From: Ascaphus truei
Lineage: Eukaryota > Chordata > Amphibia > Anura > Ascaphidae
Direction: 5' to 3'
DNA: 64,000 nt
NCBI GenBank assembly: GCA_036426205.1
Contig: CM071573.1
Location: forward strand, 69,781,580 to 69,845,579
The translations under genes and the position numbers were made by a program. Position 1 is the first letter of the stretch. Each line of letters opens with the position of its first letter. Below are positions 11,951 to 24,400 of the stretch, one piece after another. A model generated the notes under the pieces. That model made no database searches and had not been told where the DNA came from. It worked only from the letters and a program-made list of their open reading frames with translations.

Positions 11951-12977
11951 TGTAGCCCCCTTTCCCTGTAACTAAGGGAACTACGCCTGCTGCCTTTACC
12001 TGTGGCTCACAGAAGGCCTAAGCCTCCCCGCTTGGAGCCTCGGGGGATCTCTCGTTCTCCTCGGTGCTGCACCTCCACCTGGGAGGGATCCTAGCTGTGC
12101 AGGATAACCCCTCACAGGAACCAATACAGTAGTGAGAAATACGCACATACAGGTGTAGTATAACAGTTTACTGACACACACACAAATAATGATAGCACAA
12201 TACCCACACGGTATATGCCCAACACAAAGTCCCCCACAATGTCCACACCTAGGTGTCCCCGAAGTGAAGCCCACCCAAAGTGTGTAGAGTAGTGCTATCC
12301 CTTTGTGAGATTGCTGGTGCACCTCTCCTGGTCTCAGGCCAGACCAGGTTACTTTGGAGATGGTGGATACGCAGGACTGCACTGTGAGCCCACGACGCGG
12401 GGGCTGCCGAGTCCCTCCTCACCGATGGCGTCAGCCTCTTGAGGGAGCTCCAGCTGAAGTGTCTCCCTTAAAGACTCTCAGTGGCTTGGGTCTGGTCCCA
12501 GACCGCAGGCCGCAGATCACTGCGTCGCGCCCTGTCACCGGTGCACAAATGCCATCTGTGGTGAGCTAAGAGGAAGCGTCCCTATCTGGGGGCCTTCCCT
12601 GTAGCACCACAAGCTGGAAGGCGCTCAGGGCCTAACTGGGGCCTGCAGGTCAACTCTAGGCCTAGTCCAGGGAAGCACTGCTCCCTGGACACTACCTACT
12701 CTGTTGCCTTCTCTGCTCCGACTGAGCGCGTGCACCGTTTTGCTCCAAACTGTATCTATATTGCTCCTTGCATGTGCCCCTAAGGCTCCTGGGACATGTT
12801 GCAGAGCCGTCTCCTAAGATGGCCGCCGCAACTTTGGGACTGCACATGCGCAACAACTCCAATGCGCATGTGCGCAAATTCATGATGCTTCGCCGGTCCG
12901 CCGCGGAGCTCCAGTGCTCCGACACCCCGCAGCCGTCCCCCTCCCCGGCACAAGGGGTAAGAGGGGACCCAGCTACA
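11951..12977. mobile_element. LTR-like element (possible solo LTR)
   Basis: Bounded by TGTAGC and GCTACA, a 6-bp inverted terminus of LTR type. It shares the block 'ACCTGTGGCTCACAGAAGGC' and 'CACCTCCACCT' with the LTR-like blocks at 26637-28340 and 34539-35174. Right part is CpG-rich with a YY1-like AAGATGGCCGCC (12816-12827) and NRF1-like TGCGCATGTGCGC (12863-12875). No clear target duplication. Confidence 0.4.
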
Positions 12978-13491
12978 TCTGTTTGTTCATATTGCCCCCT
13001 TTTAGACTGAAGTACAAACAAATATGGCATGTTAGAATGCCATTGTTCAGGGCTGTTGTCTTGCCATCTGTGCCACTTAAGCAACAACAACAAAAAATTG
13101 TTTTTATTTGCTTGCCCTGCTTCAGGGGAAAAGATGTCTTGGAAGTGATCGTCCTGCAGTAGAAAGGAGTGAGCAGTTTAATTTGTTTCCACTTCTAATT
13201 AGGATCAGCACTGAACACATACACGAGCAGAATGTAACGCAAGTAGCATATGACTTGGATGAGTGGCTTGTAGAATGTAAGTGTTCTAAATTGTAAGCTT
13301 TGGAGTATTTTAGAAGACTTACCCCAGAAGGGTAAACAAAATAAACTATTCATGTGTAAAGGTGCCTTTAGTTTTAAATAGCATATTCACTCTCTCCTCC
13401 CCCCCCCCCTCCCCCAACTCCTTGTACCGTGAATCGTGAGAGGAATTTTGAAAACAACAACTTTAAAGAAAAGTATTTCTAACTCCGTGTT

Positions 13492-14849
13492 AAAAAATAA
13501 AAAAAAAATGGTGTATAAGTAGCGCTAAGGTGATAGTGTGGTGTGTAGTGACCTCTCTTATAGAAAGGATGTTCTAAAATGAGAATAGGCTGCCTGGTAA
13601 ACAATGATGAGTACAAATCAAAATTACAATGGAGACAAAAAAAGAAGAAACCGGCGCCTTACAAGTCCAAAATGAGTAAATGTCCTGGATATTCAATTCG
13701 AAATAGGGGAAATGTCCAATAGAGAAGTCCCTTCAATTCTTTTGACCAGGTACAGGTTCCTCCGTGTTAGGGCGTAATATGAAAGAAAACAGAGAAAGAA
13801 TATAGTGCAACACTGCCAGCAAATGGTGAAGGCTGACACTGACTGAGAACATGAAACAAGGACTGACACACTAATACATGACACACAACAAGCAAAGTAA
13901 CTTTAAACAAACAATGACAAACATTGTTTGGCTGTAAACAAAAGTAAAAGGAGAGCTTATTTAATACAAGAAATAAAACAATAAAATTGTAAATGTGCAA
14001 TGGACAAGATGATCGCTGGTCCGGTCGGTTAAAACCAGGACCCTACTCACAAGATGGATGCAGTAGTCAGGCAATGAATAACGGCCGCTGGAGAGTACGC
14101 GATCCTCATCCGGTCACACTGGAGTCTTTCATCAACGTGCTCCGCGTTTCACCGCGTTCCTCGGGCGGTAACTCCGTTGCTTGGGGGCGGGGCCTTGGGG
14201 AGGAAAGGACTTCCTGCTTCCGTGCACGTCTGACGCGCTAGTCTCGTCGAATTGGTCAATTACAAGCTCTGAAGGTTTCCCTACGCGTTTCCTCCCCAAG
14301 GCCCGCCCCAAGCGACGGAGTTACCGCCCGAGGAACGCGGAGAAACGCAGGAGCACGTTGGTGAAAGCTCCAGTGTGACCGGATGAGGATCGCGTACTCT
14401 CCAGCGGCCGTTATTCATTGCCTGACTACTGCATCCATCTTGTGAGTAGGGTCCTGGTTTTAACCGACCGGACCAGCGATCATCTTGTCCATTGCACATT
14501 TACAATTTGATTGTTTTATTTCTTATATTAAATAAGCTCTCCTTTTACTTTTGTTTACAGCCTTGTCATTGTTTGTTTAAAGTTAGTTTGTTTGTTGTGT
14601 GTCATGTATTAGTGTGTCAGTCCTTGTTTCATGTTCTCAGTCAGTGTCAGCCTTCACCATTTGCTGGCAGTGTTGCACTATATTCTTTCTCTGTTTTCTT
14701 TCATATTACGCCCTAACACGGAGGAACCTGTACCTGGTCAAAAGAATTGAAGGGACTTCTCTATTGGACATTTCCCCTATTTTGAATTGAATATCCAGGA
14801 CATTTACTCATTTTGGACTTGTAAGGCGCCGGTTTCTTCTTTTTTTGTC
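13492..14849. mobile_element. 1.36 kb foldback element with 13-bp target duplication
   Basis: Two long arms, 13634-14206 and 14288-14849, are near-perfect reverse complements around an 81-bp spacer. A unique 142-bp segment sits between the left flank and left arm. CTAACTCCGTGTT occurs exactly at 13479-13491 and 14850-14862. A duplication of this length fits target-primed reverse transcription rather than a cut-and-paste transposon. The spacer has TACGCGTTTCC, recalling Penelope-like ends elsewhere in the window. Small frames in the arms are mirror copies, not genes. Confidence 0.7.
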
Positions 14850-15854
14850 CTAACTCCGTGTTGCCAAGGTATGAGAAAAGATGTTCCTGAAAAAAATTAT
14901 ATATGCGGGCACCATAGTAAGTGATTAATACATTTAAATTCAGGTGAAAACAGCCATATCAGTATGTTTTGAGGACGACTATAATATGAATTGGGATGGA
15001 ATAAAGCTACCTGAGTTATAGTAAACAACATATGTTTACAAGTCACTGAACAAAGCTGTCTAAGTCATTAGTGCTTTATGAATTGTGGACGCTTGACATT
15101 ACCAAGGCACCCGCATCTTTTGGCAGACAGGCTGTTATGGTGAGAAAGATCCTACCTTGTGGCCTACAATCCACAGCTCAGATTGATATGGTAAGGCATC
15201 TTGCAATTTATTCTGCCTCATCAGTTACATGTTAAAATGTGGAATGAACCCAATACCCTCATTTCATCTTGCCCCTGCAATTTTTGCAGAGCTACAGCAA
15301 AGTTTTAGAGTACTAATTTTATGTAAAGGCAAACAGTATCTAGGAGACCATGTATTGCTTGTCATTTAAGATGACAGCTTTGTCACAATGTCACCTCCCA
15401 AATTACAAGATTATAGGTGGAATAGTTTTGAGTAAAATCATCACACAAGCTTTGCACATGATTCTTTATGGCACCAATTTCTACCCGCACCCTTCTGAAT
15501 GTACATTTAGATCGCTATTTCCCTGCAACATTTCTGGCTTACCTGTGTTTTGCTTTATCCCTAAGATTGCTCTGCGCAGGAAGTTAATAAAAATTCAGTT
15601 TCTGATAACTTAGACAAAATTCAATAAGGAGTGGGGGCAATGATAAAGAAGAGATCTGGGCTGTAAAACTAACCACATCACAGACTATCGTTTACAAAAA
15701 AATCCAGGGCAAACAAAAAGTTACAAATATATATATTTTTAGGGTGTTATTTATCTAGTTTTAACCTGTTGAACTTATTGTTGCTATTATTTGCTATTAT
15801 TTTTCAGTGCATTTGTGAGAGGTAGTCTACATTAGCGTTTTAGAATGACAAAGA

Positions 15855-15995
15855 TCTGTAGATTGTAATACCTTTTAGCAGACCAACATACGAACTTGAA
15901 GAAGAAACCTCTGAGGTTTGAAAGCTCTTTAAATTTAAATTTCATCTATGCAGAACTCATCACGCATTTCTCCAAGACCGACACGGTTACTAGAA
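15855..15995 (+). mobile_element. Penelope-like fragment with degenerate hammerhead-like motif
   Basis: CTTGAAGA, a perfect AAACCTC/GAGGTTT hairpin and GAAAG lie in order at 15895-15924. The downstream 'TTTCATCTATG.AGAAC' is shared with the copy at 29660-30030. The first core differs from CUGANGA at one position. Confidence 0.4.
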
Positions 15996-16122
15996 CTTTG
16001 AACTACTAAAAAGATCTTGAAAATGGTAAAAGTTTATACATTTATACATTAAATGCTTATGTATTTGAGACAATGAAACCGTTTCTGGTTTATGACTGGA
16101 GAGTGTAATAGAAATCTTACAG

Positions 16123-16271
16123 CAGGGGTGGTCGACTCCAGTCCTCAAGGGCCACCAGAGGTCAGATTTTAAGCTTATCCCTGCTTCAGGTGGCTCATCT
16201 GTGCTGAAGCAGGGAAAGCCCTAATACCTGGCCAGTTGGTAGCCCTTGAGAACTGTAGTTGTCCACCCCTG
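16123..16271. mobile_element. hAT-like MITE, family A, perfect TSD
   Basis: CAGGGGTGGTCGACTCC to TTGTCCACCCCTG. Flanked by identical TCTTACAG (16115-16122 and 16272-16279). Confidence 0.88.
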
Positions 16272-17699
16272 TCTTACAGGTAGGACCGTGCCAATGATTA
16301 TCACAATCATTTAGCTTTTATTTTTATTTTTTATGGTGATATGCCGGGCTGCACATAAAACAAAGCAAGTGAAAATAGTTCTGGTCTAAAAAAAAAACTT
16401 TCAATCTAATATTTGCCACTGGGGCAGGAGGAGATAAAGTGATTTTAAGGTCCACATGGAAGTGTTTGTTCTTGAACATAGATATGTCATGGTAGGAAAC
16501 AGGCACTAAAACACGTGGCTTGTCCTGTACTATGCTGTAGTTGGTGATTTTCTAATATTTGTGTCCATTGAGCCCAACTTGAAAGTGTAACTTTTACATG
16601 CATCCCGGAAAACCTATATTGTCTGCATTGGTTCAAAGATGTTGATATTTAAAATAGGAATTCACTAGTGAAAACTATAATCTGTCTTTCATCAGACTTT
16701 AGGATGGTTTAAAAAGATAGAGTTGCCGCATGCTATTGTCAGATCTCAGAAATTGTATATGCTTTTATGAGTTTTTGTCATGTCACATATTTGTATTTTT
16801 TTAAGTTATAAGGAGCAGATGTATTTAACTTTTTAATGGAATGTAAGGGAAGGTCACTTAATGGTGTTTGTCTTTTTTAGTATAGTACAATTATGTAAGC
16901 TTTGAGTGAACATGATTATATCATTTTGTTGCGCAATATCTTATGATTATGGTGTCATCTGGCTCTGCCGTATCCTCAATCTTTCTTTGGTTTTGTTTCT
17001 CCTAGGTTCCTGATAACTTCTGGAGGATACCCCTTAAAAGAACAACGCATATTTTCTTTATGCTTACTAGTAAGCCTCATTGAATCGTGAAGATGAGGAA
17101 TCTGGTATAATGGAGGCACTTTCCAAGTGACACTGAATATTTATTGAATACCTTCAAAATCATGGAGAATAAACGAGGCCAAGTCGCACTGCACGAACGT
17201 TCAATTTGAGTGAAATAAACACATGAGTTAATGGCTGAAAATACAAAAAAGTACAAAAATAAGTTATAGAAATATATTTTTACAGTTAGATTTTTTTTTT
17301 ATATATATATAAATAGTAAAAGCATTGACCTTTTTCCACAATAATTATCTTCATCTCTCTTCTGAACATTTTATTAGTACACATATTTGCTAATCTTCCT
17401 TGTTTTCCTTTTGAATCACTATTTTCTCCTTCTTGTCATTGAAAAGGCTGCGAGTTTACACTGGGAGGCGAGGCTCGCCAGTCTTGGCACAGCACCACGA
17501 AACAAAAACAGCACAGTAATTAAGTGACGCAGCCGTTTGAAATTGTGTTCCCTCTTTTAAATCTTGTTGCACACTACCCAGGGCTTTCCACTCATAAAAA
17601 AAAACCCCACGGTCAGGAAGGCGCTCTTAAAGAACTCTGATTCGTATAACCTTTTATTCGAAACACAATTGAAATGACAAAACAAAGTAGTAGGTCCTT

Positions 17700-18300
17700 G
17701 TAGTTACTTGCTGGAACCTGCCCTTCTTGAAGTGCTTTATATATTCCCCCCTCTTAACTCCACGGGGGAGCACCCAGTCATGTGAGAAGTGTTGCTGCTG
17801 TGTACTGGTGGGAGTGTCCTCCAGTGTGGATTTTGCTTGCCCGGATCCTTCTCTAGATGCTGTCCTGCATCATCCCTGGATTAACAGACCTGCTTTTGGA
17901 CCCTGCTGGACATTGACAATCAATTGATCTGTGCAGACCATTGGAAGTAGCAGCCTGCAGTATTTGGGTCACTGAGGTTGCCTCTGCCTGAAGGATTTTA
18001 CAGACAAGCGCTCTGCTTTTTTTTGTTGTTGAAGAAAATGCGTTTAATCTTCTTTTCACCAAACCATTTCTACCTCTGCATCAGCATCACTTGTATCCTT
18101 CGCTCTTTCTCCCTGTATGGGTTGATTTAAAAGTCACATTTGCATCTTGCACCTCTACATTTATCTGAGCACGGAATGTGACTCTTGACCTTCCCTGTAT
18201 GTTTTTAAGCTTTGATCTTTAGAAAAGAGCTCAGAACTTGTATCCACGGGGGCACATTGAATACCCCTGTGGTTTTTTTTTTTTTGCACTACACTGAAAG
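17700..18300 (+). promoter_or_regulatory. Probable USP54 5' UTR / proximal region; TSS not resolved
   Basis: Region directly before the start codon. A TATA-like TTTATATAT lies at 17736-17744, but several upstream ATGs follow and no clear CpG island is visible. A T-tract at 18272-18285 and an AG just before the ATG, or CTTTAG at 18216-18221, could be splice acceptors of a spliced leader exon. Whether transcription starts here or further upstream cannot be decided from sequence. Confidence 0.25.
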
Positions 18301-18447
18301 ATGTCTTGGAAGAGAAATTATTTTTCTACGGGTCGAGGAGGCGTGCAGGAGATGTTTACTCCACGGAATTCCATATCCATTGCTCCAAGCAAAGGCCTGA
18401 TTAATGAGCCCGGACAAAATAGCTGCTTCCTAAACAGTGCACTGCAG
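18301..18447 (+). CDS. USP54: USP54 coding exon 1 (start codon, catalytic Cys box)
   Basis: 49 codons, residues 1-49, ending in phase 0 at donor CAG|GTAAGG. It holds the start ATG and Cys42 inside [15 protein letters not shown], the USP Cys box with its oxyanion-hole Asn. An in-frame TGA lies at 18295-18297. A T-tract (18272-18285) followed by an AG directly before the ATG means the exon could even begin at the ATG, so the true 5' boundary is unsettled. Confidence 0.97.
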
Positions 18448-21400
18448 GTAAGGATGCTGGCAGCTGCTGAGCTCATGTTTAATATCTCTGCACATCCCAA
18501 CAGCTAACCTTTTTTTCCTTTTTAGTCTTTAGTTCCTTTTAAAGGTGCAAGTCCATTAACTCTATTCTGGTCGTCCTAGGTACTCTACTTACCTGTTTTG
18601 GGGAAAAACATTGATTTTATGTTTTTTTTTTTATTTATTTATTTTTAATGGGGCCATTTATTATCAAAAGGCTGGTGTAACGGCTCCTTAGTAATGCAGA
18701 TTAACATTTGCGATTATATTTCTGTTCAGAATTAGGCTTTTTGTCCAATTTTGCAATTTATAAAAAGCCCTATGGTGCAGGGTCTCTGAGACTACAAATG
18801 TACATTGCTGTCAGCTGTCAGCGCTATATATATTTATATAAGAATATATATTATATTAAGTTGGACTGCACCTTTATGTTACACTAGTTCTTTTAAAATA
18901 TTTTGCTACAATTGTGAACATGATGTTGATTCCCTTAAGGGCTCTGCAGAATGTTCGCAATTTAAATTGTACGTTTTAAAAGTATTTTCCTCCAATGAAT
19001 CCTATATACTTGTGCATAGAAAAGTGCACGAAAGGTTAATCAGAGACAGACAAGGCAAATTGGAGCCCTCCAGCAAATACTGCTCCCCAGTGCACGTTTA
19101 CATCAACATGTAAATATGGGGCAGCGGGGGATTGTGACTGCATATTGTGGCAGGTGTGGGTGGTACTTGCTATTATAATGTATAAACTATGCAGCATGTT
19201 AATTTACAGGGGAAAAAATGTAGTCGTAAAGTATTCCCTTTTTAACGAACAGTGCACAAGTTTGTTTACTGAACGCCAAACCGTGTTGTTAAGTGTTATT
19301 GGATTTAACAATTTTGGCGCTTAGTGAATAAACCTTCTAGGCGCTTAACAATATCCCCTATACCTATTATTAAAAGATTTGCTTGAGATCAGGTTTTTTT
19401 GACTGTCTGTCTTTCACTGAAGACAGGGAGGGGGGGGGTTAAATATTCACTGCCACAAATATTTAACATTTTGTAATGCATTCTCTGTATCTCTGATCTG
19501 GTGAATGGAGAAGTTTTACTCCAAGAAGCTTGTCGGTATAAGATGTCAGACCGTTAAAAAGGGTATCGCAAACAACAAACATGGTTATTTTCTACACTGT
19601 TCTTAAAAATAGTATAATAGGCATTTAGTCATGTATGATACAAAGCCAATAATTGTATGTATGCGTGGAACATAAATTGCCAGAAGTGTAGTGGTTGTTA
19701 GTCTCCTTAATAATAGGTAATATCGCCAGTGCTTTAGTCCAACTGTAACTATTTGCGTTAACAAAAATGTGCTCTTAAATTGAGTTGGAGGGGGCTGGAG
19801 GGAGGTTAATCCTTTTGATTACACTTGACTCAACGCAAAGTCTTCTAAACAATGCTGTTTATTAACCTTGCAGATCACTTTTTCTAAAGGAAATAGCACA
19901 TGATGTAGGTTTTGTTGTTGTTTTTTTTTTTGTTTTTTTAAAGTTGCATGGTTCAAATGTTTATCCTTTTTAAAAGAAAACCAACATGTGGCTATATGTC
20001 TAAGCAGTGGTAAGCCAAAAAGCACCTTACAGCCAATTCACTTGAATGGGCCATACGGTGACCTGCTGCCTAGCATCACTGGGTGATTATGGCCCATAAG
20101 GTGCTCTATTTTTATTAAGAGTTGTCATCTCGCTGATTTTCTATCTTACCTTAATAATAACCCTGTATAACGGCGCTATATAAATGTTGTAACAAATAAA
20201 GAACGTATAATATGGATACTGTTGATGTAAAGAAAATGTTTGTGGTATTTTAGAAATGTGTTATAAGTTATCCATAGCAAACATGTTATTGGTATAGCCT
20301 GTTCACTGTTGCCTTGTAGAAATGTGAGTACAGTACAGAAGGGACAGCAGTTTTCTCAGCCTTACACAGTAGGAGTAGTGAGTGCCAGTGAGATGCAGGA
20401 CATGCTCCACCCACTTCTCCCTCCCTTCACATTTTCACAGGCATCTCTCTCACAGCATCTAAAAGGCAGCCAAGTACCTTTTAGAGTGCTGCAGCATACC
20501 ACAAAATAAGATCATTGCCACAGGAAGCACAACAATGCCTTTGAATGTCTTTTACCCACTTAGCTAGGGGTAGGCGGGTAATTGCACCAGTCATACAATC
20601 ACTGTAATGGCAATCACTTGACTTTTTGTCACGTAAACCAGTTGTGCGCAACACAAGCCCTCACGAACCCCCCCGCCCCGCCCCCTCACCAAGCAGGTCA
20701 GTTTAAGGATATTTCAGCTTCAGCACAAGTGGCTCAATCGGTGGCTGTCTTCAATTTGTGCCACCGGTGCTGTCGCTGCATAACCTTGAGTTTTAATTTA
20801 CGGAGACCTATATTCTTGCTTTTCATTAATTTCCAAGGGGCTCCCTTGCGGAGGGGACTGCCAACAGGTCAGTTTTTAAGGATATACCCTGCTTCAGCAC
20901 AGGTGGCTGAGCCACACCTGCTGAACCTGGGATATCCTTAAGTCCTGACCTGTTGGGGTGCCTTGATGACTGGAGTTGAGAACCCCTGGTTTAATGACTA
21001 AAAATTCCTTGTAAACGTATACAATAGATTGTAATTGTGATCTTTTAAATTAATAAGGGCTCTCTTCCACTTTGTATCCTTCACCATAGAGGCATCCAAG
21101 ATGATGAGAATTGGGGGTTCAATGGTTACAGCAGTAGTGCCAAATACAGCTGCAATAATTAATAACCTAATATATTCTGCCCCAAGCAGTCAAAAGGGAG
21201 TTCCTCCTCTGACCCTTTCTGCAAACTGTTTTAAAGATGACTAAGACGTCACCACTTATTCCACTTAATGATGATGTGAAATTATTTATAGCTGCATAGT
21301 TTGAAATCTGAAAGTGGGAAGGGCGGAGGGAACATTTGCCAAATTACTGAATATTTTCTTACTCATAGAGTAACCTTGGAGAAATACAGGCTCCTGAAAG

Positions 21401-24400
21401 ACAAGCTGTTCAGAACACACTCCTGGTAATAAAACAATATTGTTCCAACTCGTGGGAATACGCGTACGTAGGAATGCAACAGAATTGTACTGTTTGCATT
21501 ATCCCAAGCAAAATATTTGGAGTGACCTTTCTTCAGCTCGGTGACTACGTTCTTTGTTTTAGACCACATTTTTGTGAAGGGGCTTTAATTTCATCCATCA
21601 GAAAACAAGTGTTTGGTGTAAGGGATAAGAATGTAGAATAATGCCAAGAAGTTATTTTCCAGAGTTATTTTTTGCAATTAACACCAACATTTTATATACT
21701 GTTTGGCCTTCTGTACAAACCAAAATTTGACATGTGGGTGCCACTGATTGTTTTTGTTTTGTTCTGATGTAAAAAGAGACTCAGACTAGATAATCAAAAG
21801 AAAAATTGCATGTGCTTGCTGAATACCTTTTTGGCGGGAAGTCGCCAAGTGAAAACCATCTTACTTCTGACACATTCTAGCTGTTAACGTCTAAATAGAA
21901 AATATTACTATATACACAGAGCAGGGGTGGCCAGCTTAAGTCCTCAAGGGCCACCGACAGGTCAGGTTTTCAGGATATCCCTGCGTCAGCACAGGTGGCT
22001 CAGTCACTGACTGAGCCACTAATTGAGCCACCTGTGCTGAAGCAGTGATATCCTTATAGTTTGTGGCCCTTGAGGACTGGAGTTGGCCACCCCTGACACA
22101 AGAGTTTCACACATAATCTGGGGTTAGTTTCTAGCTGTGGTATTGCTCACAGGAAAACAGTAAGCAAACCATTGATATTGCTGTTGTACTACATATGCAA
22201 AACGTATCACAACATTTTTTCATTGTGCTCTTTATCCTCTACCATAGGTATTGTGGCACCTGGATATTTTCCGGCGGAGTTTCCGACAGTTGACAACGCA
22301 CAAGTGTATGGGAGACTCATGCATATTTTGTGCACTAAAGGTAATATTTACTTGGCACAAGTAAGAGTGGATCATTTGTTTAATCAGAATTTTGATGCTA
22401 ATGTTAGGATTTTGCCAGGGAAAATTCCATGACCAATTGGAACACTGTGATAAAACTATAATTTTATGTTGTTTAAAACAGCTTTTTTTGTATGTTAATG
22501 GTAATATTTCTTTGTCTCTTACTGTTAAGGTAGATTTTATTTGAAGCAAAGTATTTGTATGTATGAATATCTTGATTTGTATAGCACTTTCCATATCTAC
22601 TGTATAGTGCTTCAAATCAGTCATTTGGAAGTTTACATGTGTTTGTAGCTTATATTGTGTACGTGTATCTGGGCCAGCGTAAGAAAGATTTGAAAGCCTT
22701 GTTCTTGTAGTGAAAAAAAACCAAAATGAATCCCTTCTTGAGGTTACAAGGTCTGGAAATAAATTCTACTGCATGTATAACTCAGACTGTATGTTAGGTT
22801 TGTTACATGGTGCAAAATGCCCTATTAAGTTTAATATCCATTAAAAAAAACATGTAAATGTATTGGGGACCACACAGTCCTGTAGCTCCTAGCAATAAAG
22901 GGCTTACCATAGGGATTTCTTCCCACATCTTTATTCTGCTAAAATATCCATAACAAATGTAATTATTATTATTCCTAATGCTTGGTCTGTTTTTTACTGT
23001 GCTGAACTTTTTAGACATATAGAAACCCATAGGAGTATGTGCTAACCTTCAGCTCCATGACACCCCCTCTCCTCCTCCCCTCTCTTGGTTCCTGAGATTC
23101 TTACTGGATGAACTCTCCCTTCAAGGGAAACAAAATGGCTGCCAAATTTGAGGCCAATAACAAGTCACATGATCATCAGTTGTGGCTTCCTATTGGATGG
23201 TAATTTAAATCCTCTTTAAAATTCAGGAAGTCATACCGAAAACTTCTTTAGTATCTCAGGAACCTGGAGGGGAGGGGGGGGAGGGGGGGGGGGCAAAGCT
23301 GGAACAAATAGCACGGTTCAGCTCTGGATGACCTCTTAGTTTCAATCCTATGAAAAAAATGGGGTTCATTACAGGGGATTGCTCCTTGATATTGTCGAAA
23401 CTCAGCCATGTCCTAGGAGAAGGAAATCTAATTTTCTATCAATTTGCATAAAATGATTATAAATCTGTTGCTAGGTGTTCAAGGAAATATATTTTGCACT
23501 GGTGGTTATACTCAACACGCACATTTTTTGAGGAGCAATGAAATCAAAAGATGAAATGTTGCTCTTTACTCATTTCACAGTTTTTTAGCCTTTCTTAAAC
23601 CCTAAATATAACCATAACATTTGTTGTTAAATTATCATCTCCACTCCACATGTACGGAGTTATCTAAGCTTGTCATTTTGACACGGTAGCCTTTCTTTAA
23701 ATGTTGCACATGAATCCGTGGACTATACAGAATTTAGCTGTTGGCTCAAGAGGTTACATTATGAGGAATTGACCTACTCCTTTTCTGAGGTTGCTTCCTT
23801 TCTGAATCATTTTTGTAATCTTAAAGGAGAAATCCACGGGGCGACTCTGTATGGGGCGCCGGAAACCGCTCCGGCTGGGGGTCTAAAGTTCGAAGCTCCC
23901 ACGTCACACGGGCCAATAGGAAGCCGCGCCGGATAATGTCACTGCTTCCTATTGCCCTGCATGGTCCGGCAGCTTTGAAAAGCGGCCCTTACGTGATCTC
24001 TGCTAGCTGAGCGGAGTGGCTACCGCCGCCCCCTACGGAGACCACCTGCTTCAATCCCATGCTAAAAATGATATAAACAGCACTGTGTACTTCAGCTGGA
24101 AGAGATTTCACAATTCTTCAGTAATACTGTAGGTAAAAGAGTGCTGCGATTTGTCACCAGGTTCACAAACCGGCTGGTATTGAACGGAAATAATTGCGGA
24201 AAAGATAAATGTAAACGTATAATGTGGCTTCCTTTTTGTTTTCATTATTACATACTGCGATATATTGGTTTTTATGTTTTAGTTTTTCTCTCTTTTTTTT
24301 TCTATATTGATCAACGTTGCCTTAATGAGCCGTGAGTTTTAAACTCTTATCATTTTTAGGTTTTAGATCAAGTAGGAGATATATGAACTCAAAATTGGCA

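Larger units (their letters stand above)
1..18300. other. Upstream region without supported genes, repeat-rich
   Basis: No open frame here shows splice structure, conserved protein motif or length above background; the longest ones lie in CA-rich arrays. The content is MITEs, LTR-like and foldback elements listed separately. Between them (473-950, 1290-2100, 4700-5150, 6330-7440, 7630-8640, 8810-9130, 14870-15850, 16280-17690) I see only AT-rich non-coding sequence. It may be intergenic or a 5' non-coding intron of USP54. Confidence 0.6.
18448..22247 (+). other. USP54 intron 1
   Basis: 3.8 kb. Contains family A MITEs at 20639-20988 and 21922-22095. The remainder is AT-rich with poly-T tracts; nothing coding recognised. 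Confidence 0.85.

Noticed and set aside
13693..14790. Matching 60-80 codon frames on opposite strands
   Set aside because: Mirror images created by the foldback arms, not conserved genes.
17736..17744. TATA box defining the USP54 promoter
   Set aside because: Only a 9-bp AT match with several ATGs before the true start; kept as a low-confidence regional note.
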